Assembly: GCF_002234675.1 (NCBI RefSeq)
Contig: NC_019860.2
Coordinates: 11,530,586 to 11,594,585 of the forward strand
DNA from: Oryzias latipes
Lineage: Eukaryota; Chordata; Actinopteri; Beloniformes; Adrianichthyidae
DNA: 64,000 nucleotides
Direction: 5' to 3'
A program made the translations under genes and the position numbers. Shown here piece by piece: positions 25,601 to 37,600 of the stretch. The first letter of the stretch is position 1; each line of letters begins with the position of its first letter. Under the pieces are notes generated by a model. The model searched no databases. It was given only the letters and a program-made list of their open reading frames with translations, and had not been told where the DNA came from.

Positions 25601-28600
25601 TACCGGATCGGTCGAGGCCCGGGTTAACAACGACCGCCACCGATGCTGTTAACCTACAGGGTGTCGGTGGAAATTTGACTACTGTTGGTCGAAGAAAGAG
25701 GGGAGGCAGAAGGGTCCGTGGCCAGAGAGAGAAGGGAAAAGGCAGGAACATAGGTTTGAGAATAGGGACTCTTAACGTTGGCACAATGACAGGGAAAGGC
25801 AGAGAGCTGGCAGACATGATGGAGAGAAGGAAGGTAGATGTACTGTGTGTGCAGGAGACAAGGTGGAAGGGCAGCAAGGCACGTAGTATTGGAAGAGGAT
25901 ACAAACTGTTCTATCATGGTGTTGATAGGAAGAGAAATGGGGTAGGAGTGATTCTGAAGGGGGAGTTTGTAAACAGTGTTCTAGAGGTGAAAAGAGTCTC
26001 AGACAGGATGATGAGCCTAAAGTTAGAAATTGAAGGGGTGATGGTGAATGTAGTCAGTGGGTATGCGCCACAGGTTGGCTGTGAGTTAGAAGTGAAGGAG
26101 AGATTCTGGAGTGAGTTGGATGAGGTCATAGAGAGTATCCCCAGAGGAGAGAGAGTTGTTATTGGAGCAGACTTTAATGGGCATGTTGGTGAGGGCAACA
26201 GAGGTGATGAGGAGGTGATGGGCAGGTTTGGTGTGAAGGAAAGGAATCTGGAAGGACAGATGGTGGTGGACTTTGCAAAGAGGATGGAAATGGCGGTAGT
26301 CAACACTTACTTCCAGAAGAGAGAGGAACATAGAGTGACATACAGAAGTGGAGGTAGGAGTACTCAGGTGGACTACATCCTATGTAGACGAGGTCATTTG
26401 AGAGAGGTTAATGACTGCAAGGTGGTGGTAGGAGAGAGTGTAGCCAGACAGCACCGCATGGTGGTGTGTAAGATGACTCTGGAGGTCAGGAAGAAAAAGA
26501 GAGGGAAAACAGAAAAGAAGACCAAGTGGTGGAAGCTACAGAATGAAGAAACTTGTGAGGAATTTAGGCAGAAGTTGAGACAGGTCCTGGGTGGTCAGGA
26601 TGAGCTTCCAGAGGACTGGGAAACTACAGCAGAGATTATAAGGGAAACAGGTATGAAGGTGCTAGGTGTGTCATCTGGAAAGAGGAAAGATGGTAAAGAG
26701 ACTTGGTGGTGGAATGAGGAAGTACAGGAATGCGTCCAGAGGAAGAGGTTGGCTAAAAGGAAGTGGGATGTAGAAAGGACTGAGGAAGGTAGACAGGAGT
26801 ACAAGGAAGCGCAGCGTAGAGTGAAGAGAGAGGTGGCAAAGGCCAAACAGAAAGCTTACGATGAGCTATATGACAGGCTAGACACAAAGGAAGGAGAGAA
26901 GGACTTGTACAGGCTAGCCAGACAGAGAGACAGAGATGGGAAGGACGTGCAACAGATAAGGGTGATTAAGGACAGAGATGGAAAGGTGCTAACAACCCAG
27001 GAGAGTGTACAGAAAAGATGGAAGGAGTATTTTGAGGAGCTGATGAACGAGGAAAATGACAGGGAAAGAAGGGAGGAAGATGTGGTTGTTGTGGAGCAGG
27101 AAGTAGCAGAGATTGGAAAGGATGAGGTTAGAAAGGCTCTGAAAATGATGAAGAGCGGAAAGGCCGTTGGTCCTGATGACCTACCTGTGGAGGTATGGAA
27201 GTGCTTAGGAGAGACAGCAGTGGAATTTCTAACGAGTTTGTTCAATAGGATTCTAGAGAGTGAGAAGATGCCTGAGGAATGGAGGAGAAGCGTTCTGGTC
27301 CCGATCTTTAAGAACAAGGGTGACACGCAGAACTGCAGCAACTATAGAGGAATAAAGTTGATGAGCCACACAATGAAGCTGTGGGAAAGAGTAGTGGAAG
27401 CCAGGCTTAGGAAGAAGGTGGAGATTTGTGAGCAGCAGTATGGTTTCATGCCCCGTAAGAGCACCACTGATGCCATTTTTGCTTTGAGAATGTTGTTGGA
27501 AAAGTACAGAGAAGGTCAGAAGGAGCTGCATTGTGTGTTCGTAGATTTAGAGAAGGCGTATGACAGGGTGCCGAGGGAGGAGCTGTGGTACTGTATGAGG
27601 TCGTCTGGAGTGGCAGAGAAGTATGTCAGAGTAGTTCAGGACATGTATGAGAGAAGTATGACGGTGGTGAGATGTGCTGTAGGTCAGACAGAGGAGTTCA
27701 AGGTGGAGGTGGTACTACACCAAGGATCAGCTTTGAGTCCTTTTTTGTTTGCTATGCTGATGGACAGGCTGACAGACGAGGTAAGACAGGAATCTCCCTG
27801 GACAATGATGTTTGCGGATGACATCGTAATTTGCAGTGAGAGTAGAGAGCAGGTGGAGGAACAGCTAGAGAGGTGGAGGTTTGCTCTGGAAAGAAGAGGC
27901 ATGAAGGTCAGTCGTAGTAAGACAGAATACATGTGTCTGAACGAGAGGGATCAAGGTAGAAGCGTTAGGTTACAGGGGGCTGAGGTGAAGAAGGTGCAGG
28001 AGTTTAAGTACTTGGCGTCAACAGTTCAGTGTGATGGAGAGTGTGGAAAAGAGGTGAAGAGGCGAGTGCAGGCAGGTTGGAGCGGTTGGAGGAAAGTGTC
28101 AGGAGTGTTGTGTGACAGAAGAGTGTCAGCAAGACTCAAAGGAAAGGTGTACAAGACAGTGGTGAGACCAGCTCTGCTCTATGGGTTAGAGACGGTAGCA
28201 GTGAGACAGAGACAAGAGGCTGAGATGGAGGTAGCGGAGATGAAGATGTTGAGGTTCTCCTTAGGAGTGACCAGGTTAGACAGGATAAGGAACGAGTACA
28301 TCAGAGGGACGGCTCATGTTGCCTGTGTTAGCGACAAAGTCAGAGAAGCCAGACTGAGATGGTTTGGACATGTTCAGAGGAGGGACAGTGGATATATTGG
28401 TAGAAGGATGTTGGAGATGGAGCTGCCTGGCAGGAGGGCAAGAGGACGGCCAAAGAGGAGATATATGGATGTCTTAACAGAGGACATGAAGTTGGCTAAT
28501 GTTAGGGTAGAAGATGTCCATGACAGAGTGAGGTGGAAAACGATGACTCGCTGTGGCGACCCCTGATGGGAAAAGCCGAAAGAGAAAGAAGATCTATTTA

Positions 28601-31600
28601 ACCCATGGTGTTCATACTTTAGATAGTTGCTGTCAAATGTTTGGGGCCAAAATGGATCATTTGTGTTTTGGATCTAACTTACATACACATTTTTTTCCAT
28701 GTTAATGTGTAATCGTTTGTTTGCATCCACATCCAATCACATGTTTACAGTTATTCCTTCATTCTAAGTTTCCAAAGACAAAAGCAGCATTTCTGGTGTG
28801 TGTGATTCTATTACGGTGGAATGATAAAGACCTGTCCTGTGTTTGCAATTAATCCACTCCTTTGTGTTTACAGAGCGCTCCCTGCAGAGGTTGGCTCTTT
28901 TGCTGGACCGCTACGGCCTAGACCTGAAAGATCTGTCTGCAGAGAAGGATGAGGGCCCCGCGGCTCTGAAGCAGCTGCAGCTGGACAGCTCCTACACCCA
29001 AAATCCAAACAAAGGTTGATGCCACTGCTGCTCTTCATCATTTCCTCATTGCTGTTCAGGGCATTAACTCGACATCGTTTGTGTTTCAGTTAAAAATGGT
29101 GTTGACGCCACAGGAAAGAAGGTTGGAGGATCTGCTGTCAGTTATGTTTTGTAGCATCTGTGAACATTTTCATATGTATATTAAAAAACAAATTATATTT
29201 CAAAGGATTTCACGCCTAATATATCAATCATGTGTTTGCATCCATCAGGTTACAGAAGGTTCCATGTCCTATAAAACGGTTGCCCAGACAAAGTTAGGCT
29301 CCGTGGGTGAACCAGACTCCAGCCAGAAAGAGGCCGCACCCTCTAAAGATGAGAACCAGGGAGGAGCAGGTTACATCATCACCAACCAAAGGTAAAGCTG
29401 CTCCACGTCTTCCAGAATCACATCATATGAGAAGGAAAAACGAAAAGCTAATTTGTAGACTATAAGTTATGATGAAGGGGAAAAAAAACATACTGATAAG
29501 AAATATTGTTCAGAACATAATGAGAAAGAAATGGATGGAAAAGATGGAAAAAAAAGAGGGTGGATTAGGATTGAAAGCATACATGTAGTGTGGTATTTTC
29601 CTTTTGTTGTTTGTGAAACAATCAAAAAATGTTTGTGTCATCAAAAAATAAATTCAAAACAAGAGATCTCTAGAACTCACCCTACATTAATTGTATAATA
29701 AAAAAAATACTAAGTAGACCTCTATTTTGTAAATCACAACCCTAAATCACTATTGTAGTGGTTTATTCATACTTCTTCTGTGGTCTTAACATGGCTCACT
29801 TGTAATACATCTGTAAAAATCTTACATTATGACCACAACATTTTTTTCAAGTATATTCACATATGAAAAATTTTCATCCATGCAATACTTGCAAAATGTA
29901 CGTAGTTGGCTGTGTGACACCGTATTAAACCTTAGTCACAACTGCCCTTGTGGCTAGATACTGCATGCAAAAAATGGCCAATACTATATTACAGGTGGCC
30001 TGCACAAAATGTCATGGTCTTAGATCACTCAGTGAGTCTGCAGAGCAGAAGTATTAAGGGCCTTTTTTTTCTTTTGACATGCTGCAGGTCACAGGTCATA
30101 GCAAACACTTATACTTACACAAGATGGTGAACAAAATATGAAGCAGGTGAAACGCAGGCGTGATGTATGGATTTTTTTTAGACATCCCCAAATCCTGCAC
30201 ACAGCGTAAGGAGCTCTTTAGTGCTGTTCATGTGATGAGTGTTTGTCCTTTGTGGGCTCCTTGTGTGTTCCTTGTGTGACTATTAGAAATGAGAAAATTT
30301 GACAATCAGAGTTTAGTTTTTGTGGACACCTTACAGGCTTCTTATGGGGGCTTACATATCACCTTACATACAATTTGCGGATGGTCATTAAAGAGCTGGT
30401 ACTCGCCCCTTACTAACGATTAGAGTGCGCTGTAAAAGACACTGTGCAACAGCATTACCCGTACACCACAAGTGGGTGCAAGCTACATTATCCTCACTTT
30501 ATGATACTTTTACCACACGCAGGACAATCATTTGTTCAATTTTCATGACGTAATCCTTAAAGGAATTGCAACCCACACACACATTAAAATACAGCTGGTC
30601 TTCTCTATGGCCCTCCGCGGACCTGGACAAACCAAAACTCACAGCAACCCTATGGGTGAACCTCTGTATGGGTGCTTTTGATTAAGGTTGTAGATTTCTT
30701 TGCATTTCAACTTGGAGAGACTTCCGCCAAAAATGTTTATAGTAAAAACTGACAGACTACACTATATTTAGTGATGCAATTAGGAATTCTGCATCATTCA
30801 TCTTCTGTCTTTTCTACGTCTTCCTTGTCTGCAGCACAGCCGGAAAAGCCGTCGCCTTCGATGTTCGACCAAACTCCAAGAACCTGACAGCAGCAGATGC
30901 AGCCAACAAAGCAAGTAAGAGTGAGTTTGATGCTTCTTTGCTGAGGAAAAATAGAAGACAGCAACACTCAACAGTGGTCGCCACAGAGCCACTGTGTCAC
31001 AGACAAGGAGGTTGAGGACGAGGAAAGAAAATGTTAAGATAAGTAATAAAAATGTCTGAAAAAGGACTTTGAAAAGAAGAATGGGAAAAATATTTTTTTG
31101 ATATGGGATATATAGAGCCAGGAAGAAAAAAAAAGGTGGTTTTTAGGGAAAGTAAGGGAAATAAAGAAGAAAAAATTTTCACAAACGAAGGAATAACGAA
31201 TGATGGCAAAGGAAATCTAAGAAAGAGAAGGTTTGAAGTTACAGTTTAAAGGATAAGAATTGTAAACATTTAGAGTTTAAAATAGATTTACACATTTAAA
31301 AAATATCAAAAATAAAATAATAAAAAGCATATAAGTGTTAGTTTCTTTGCAAAAGATTCTCTTTAATAAGAATTGATGTTCTACAGTTGCTGAGAAGAAC
31401 TTCCTGGCGTCTGACACAAGCTTAAATGTTCTGCAGAGCAACATTGGCGAGGTTAGTGATCAGAAAATTAGACCGATTTAACTTGAAACCTAAACCTTGT
31501 ATACTTCTTTTTCCTAATAGTCTTAATTTCCAATATTTACTAAACCCTTGCTCATCTGCCTTCAAGTTTACCTTGATTTTTAACAAGTTAGAATGTGATG

Positions 31601-34600
31601 GGCTAACTTGCTCCTTTCTGCTCTGGTGTCACTGAAGAATGATGGGAAGGCATCGCCTCTGGCAACCAGAGTTAAGCCTGGTTCTCGCTGGCTCTTTTCC
31701 ACCCTTGTGGCTATGGCCTGCGTTAGCGGTATCGTGGTAGCGGGAATGACCATCGCCTGCCTCCGCCACCACGCCCACCGGCTGGCAGCAAAGAAGCTGG
31801 GTCTGGGACCAGAGGGGGGGAGCTTCACCCATCAGGAGTACCAGGTGAGGAAAAACTGGGTCGGTTTGAAAACTGAGGTTTTGAAAAGTCAGAAGAGAGG
31901 AGAAACTTTAACATTTTAGCATCAGCAACACTGTAACGACGTGACACATACAAACTGACTCACCAGGACCTGTGTCGCCAGCACATGGCCTCCAAAGGCG
32001 CCTTTGGGCGCCTGGAGGCTGCCGCTTTGGGTGCCGTGGGGGGAGCCAGCGGGGCAGGTGGTGGAGGAGGAGGAGGGGCAGGAGGAGGAGGAATTGGAAT
32101 TGGGGCAGGAGGTGCTGTAGGAGGAGGTCCTGATTCAAGGGTAAGCAGTGTTTCGTCCCAGTTCAGCGATGGAGCCCAGCCCAGTCCCAGCTCCCACAGC
32201 AGCACGCCATCCTGGTGCGAGGAGCCAGCACAGGCCAACATGGACATCTCCACCGGTCACATGATTCTGGTCAGTACCTGGTTTTTCAGTTAATAATAAT
32301 AAACCTTATTTTAATGGATATTTAACCCTTTGAATCTGGAGTCGTTGCTGGCAATAGCTAAACAACCACTCGCTCTTTGAACCAAAGTAAGTCTTCAACT
32401 GTTTTTGCATTTAATGTAATTCCAACAGATTCTGATCCTAAGAAAAATGCAGCTTTGAAGCTTTTTAGTAAAAAAAAACTCTTAAGAGTTATGATGGCTC
32501 TCCTTAACCCATCACTTTATCTTTCTTTGACCCACAGCTATAGGCTAGTTCAAACTGAAATTGAGACTGGGTTGGGGTGAAAGGGCCACCAGAAGAAAAT
32601 ATTAGATCAGATAAAAGTGAGTTGAAACTTTACCAGGCTTAGTAGTGGGAGAACAGTTGTTATTCTTTTTATATTGCCACCGCAAACTCTTGTCATTACA
32701 TTCTTCTCCAACTTGGAGTGCCCAGGGTTCTTACAAGCATGAGATCTTGTCCATTTAAATGGTTGAAGAGTTACGGTTGTTTTGAGATTGTGGGTTATTT
32801 GTCGTTGCCAGCAACAGCTTCTGGGTTAACCCTTGTGCTATCTTAGATGACCCCACCCATACACTGACGTGTTCTCCCCACCATGACAAAGGTGGATAAA
32901 GGTGGAGAGGATTTCATGTAATCCATGGACACCAGTGAAGATCACAAATCATTGAAGAAAAAAGGTTCAGATGTAGTGGATCTAGATGACCCAACTCCCA
33001 ACGTTAAAGTGCCTAGGATAGCACAAGGGTTCCACGGTTGATTTAAAGTCTTAACATCAATAGCTAAATCATAACTAATTGAAATATTATTTTTAGCTGT
33101 TTGTTTATGACATTTTTGAAGCATATTTTTGAATTTTGGTAGACTGCATACTAAGACAAAAGGGTAAAACATGATAAGAAACCTTAACAAAAAACATGGA
33201 AAAAAGCATAAAGTATTAAACTCTGAATTAAATGAAACATTGAATATTTCCACAGTAGAATGATTACAGTGTGGCATCAAACGGAAAACTAGAAGATGAA
33301 AAAGCTCAAAATCACATACCCCTAACTAAAAAATCATCTTGATAAAGTCTACTTTCTCTCTAAATGTTTTTGATAAATCATTTATCAGTGTTAAAAGGAC
33401 ATAAAACCAACAAACGTAAAAACAACAGACAACTTTGTCAATGATAGATGATTGAACACTTTTAATGCCTACAAGTGAGGGTACAGACAAGTAAAGTGCC
33501 TGTGCAAAAACACATGAAAATGAGCTAGTTTAAAGCAAACTTTCAAACTTGACTGATTACAATTGAGTGTGTTTTGCCGGCATGTTGGTTGAGCCTTGTT
33601 ACTTTACAAATCTATATAAAAAAGATAAATGAAATGTATCTGCCGTTTTAAGAGTTTTCTTTTGTAAAAAAAAAAAAAGTACACCTACAGTATTTTTTAA
33701 AATGCTTAAAACATGAGAAATATTTGAGTTCACCTAATAAAATCATGATTAAGTTGACAGCTCTAATTTTTAATAATACTTCTTGCTAATGAAGGCTTAC
33801 ATGGAGGATCACCTGAGGAATAAAGACCGTCTGATGAAGGAGTGGGAAGCTCTGTGCTCATACCAAGCCGAACCCAGCACAGTCTCTGTGGCTCAGAGTG
33901 AAGCTAACGCCAAGAAGAACCGCATCCCTGATTCTGTACCCTGTAAGTCCAAAGTAGCTAGTTTCTTACTCAGACTTAGCTTCATGAACAGAACTGGAAA
34001 GCTTTTATTTCTGCTTATTAAAGTTCTGCGGTTTGATTGCTTCTATAAATAAAGCATGTCCTCTGACCTGTAGATGATCACTCCAGAGTGAAGCTGAAAG
34101 CAGAGATCAACCCCTCACGGTCAGACTACATTAATGCCAGCACCATTGTGAGTCTGCAGTTACCTTCTAAAACAAAACTTAAACATGTTAACAAAATTTC
34201 CTTTGCCAAAGTCATCCTTGAATAAATATGTTGACGAAGAGAAAGTGTTTTCGAGGACTCACACTTGTGTCTTCACTGTTCATGGTCCTGCAGATTGAAC
34301 ATGACCCCCGCATGCCGGCTTACATCGCCACGCAGGGACCTCTGTCTCATACCATCTCTGACTTCTGGCAGGTCAGTGTGACCCAAAGGAAAAATCCCAG
34401 CAGTAAGATAAAGCCTGCTCAGTCTGAATATCGTGCACTGAACTGCCTGAGAGGCTGTGTGTTGGGACCATGAATATTTCTGTTTTTGTGTGAAGATGGT
34501 GTGGGAGAACGGCTGCACGGTCATCGTGATGATGACCGCTCTGGTTGAGGATGGAGAGAAGCAGTGCGATCGTTACTGGCCTGATGAAGGCTCGTCCCTC

Positions 34601-37600
34601 TACCACATCTATGAGGTGTGTGTGTAAACATGTATTTGTGCAGATGCGGAGACTGTCACATCTAACAGTGTTGTGGGGACATTTGTTAAAGTGAGGACAC
34701 TTTTCTGATGAAAACAATTTGGTTTTATTAGTTTATTTAGTTTCTTTTAGTTTGGGGTTTCTAATCAATGTAGCACATTCTTATGGGCAATTTGCATTTC
34801 TTTTGAAATGTACCACTGCCCCTATAAAGCTATCATTGTGTTGATGAAGCATTTCATGATTAGATATTAGCAACAATTGTGCAAAGCCTTGCTTACTTCC
34901 AATTAATGCCTATTCTCGATTTAAAAAAACACACCCAAAAGTATTGATTAATATTTTATAACTTTTGGGCCAAAACTTCAAAACGTTACAAAAAATCTGA
35001 AAACATTTCAGTGCCTTGTGATCCTGGTCAATTTAGCATATCAATGCTGTCAGTTAAAGAATAAATAAAGTGTGTGACTGGAAAAGTCTCTCTATTTGTG
35101 TGTGTTTTTGTCTGAAGCAAAGCGTGTATCATCTTTTTTTCTGGGTTCCACCAGGTGAACTTGGTGTCTGAGCACATCTGGTGTAATGACTTCTTGGTGC
35201 GCAGCTTTTACTTAAAGAATGTTCAGACCCAGGAAACACGCACCCTCACACAGTTCCACTTCCTGAGCTGGCCGGCACAAGGCATTCCAACCTCCACCCG
35301 CCCCCTCCTGGACTTCCGCAGGTACTACATCTAAAGATAAGCCAATCAGAACGAGTTGAGGTGTAATAAAGTGATAGCCAACAGCTGAAAGGAATAAAAC
35401 CATAATAGTTTTTCAACAGGAGGTGCAAGGGAGAAATAATTATGAGGTGCCGTGTAGGACATAATTCAGAATTAGCATTCACAAACACATATGAAATCTC
35501 TCACACACACTAGTGAAATGCTTGTATACATACAACTGAAAATGTATTCATTCACATACACATGTGAAATCTCTCACATACACATGTGAAATCTCTCACA
35601 TACACATGTGAAATCTCTCACATACACATGTGAAAATGCTCTTACACACACTACTGAAAATGCTCTCACATACACATGTGAAAATGCTCTCACATACACA
35701 TGTGAAAATCCTCTCACATACACTACTGAAAATGCTCTCACATACACATGTGAAAATGCTCTCACATACACTACTGAAAATGCTCTCACATACACATGTG
35801 AAAATGCTCTCACATACACTACTGAAAATGCTCTCACATACACATGTGAAAATGCACTCACATACACATGTGAAAATGCTCTCACATACACATGTGAAAA
35901 TCCTCTCACACACACTACTGAAAATGCTCTCACATACACTACTGAAAATGCTCTCACATACACATGTGAAAATGCTCTCACATACACTACTGAAAATGCT
36001 CTCACATACACATGTGAAAATGCTCTCACATACACTACTGAAAATGCTCTCACATACACATGTGAAAATGCACTCACATACACATGTGAAAATGCTCTCA
36101 CATACACATGTGAAAATCCTCTCACATACACATGTGAAAATCCTCTCACATACACATGTGAAAATGCTCTCACATACAATACTGAAATTTTCGACAGAAA
36201 CGGAAGGCATTTCAGTAGAAACGGAAGTTGGCTGATTATCGCGAGATAATCATTCGTCTGAATCATTCGAAAATGGCAGCCGGTTGCGCAAGGAAAACCA
36301 CCGAAACGTGTAAGTATATTAAAAAATCCAGTATTTGTTGTAAAATATATTTGTAAATACTTAAGATGATGTGTTTAATATGTTATATTACTCAATCAAC
36401 AAACTAGATTGTTTTGAAGCTCATCAATTTCAGTAATGCTAAAGCTAACGCTAACGCGAATTAGCGCCGAAGGCTAAAAACAAACGCTAGATATTACATC
36501 AAAAAGCAGTGACTTCTAACCGTAGTCACAAGTTATTAACACATGTTTTAAATGTGTTCATATATGTAGGGACAGACGAGGATGAGGAAAATCCGATCCA
36601 TTTGCGGATGGAGAAAGATAGCCTGTTTGTTTTCAAGCTAGCTCGTGCCAGATGGGTAGAGACATATGATCAGATTTGACTTCATTTTAATAAACGGTTA
36701 ATCGTTGTCGTCCTGGGTTAAAGGTTTATGTTAAAGACCCAGAAGAGAGAGGAGGAAAGGGCTAGAAGGGAGGAACAGCGACAGGAGAGTCTGTTAAGTT
36801 TACTTGAGTTGAAATTATTGTTCTAAAATGTAATGCAGCCATTGTTTTTCCAATTTGTTTAATAAATGTATGAACAAAAATGAATAATTTACATGTATTA
36901 TTTAAATCTGAGCTATTTTTAACAATCTCAAAAGGATTTTCATATAAATATCAGATGTACATATTTAGAATTTCGTTTTATATGTTAATATTTATTTTTA
37001 TACATGTTAACAATAATCCTGGTCTTCTAGAGTCATGTGTGTCACAGTTGGAGCTGAAAGGAAAGCAAAGATTTGTCCTTGCAGACGGACGTGACTCTGC
37101 TCGTCCTGCATGTTCCTGGTGTTGTCCTGCTGTGGCTCAACATCTGTGGCTAAGCAGTCGCCTTTGCTGATGCACAGAATGTGCAGAATTGAACTGCAGG
37201 CAATGATTTTCATTGCAAAGGTTGGTTTTACTTCCAGTGCCCCCAGAAATATTGCTCTCCTCCTCATCTTTATCATGCCAAATGCTCTCTTCACAACAGA
37301 GCGTGTTCTGGAGTGGTTCTGGTTGTAACTGCCTCAATGGCATTCCTCATGGGTTCCCTGTAGGGTGTCAGCAGCATGATGGGATGTGCAATGCAGGGAT
37401 ACCCACCATCACCCAAAAGGATCCTTCAGGTGGGTTTGTTTGATTTACATAAATTGGGCTTTTACGTAGAACCCGTGAATCATGGATTGATCCTGGATTC
37501 CCAACAAAAATATCTATAAATTTGGCATTAGAGTCACATACAGCATGCATTTTAATGGAATAAAAAAGCTTCCTGTTAAAATAACAAGCTGCATTTTCTT

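Noticed and set aside
25914-27932. Many - strand frames opposite the LINE ORF
   Set aside because: The + strand is strongly purine-rich, which removes stops from the complement. They show no domains.
35574-36266. Long repetitive open frames of about 200-230 codons on both strands
   Set aside because: The 24-bp repeat length is a multiple of three and the units lack stops, so open frames arise on both strands automatically. No start context or splice signal supports a protein.
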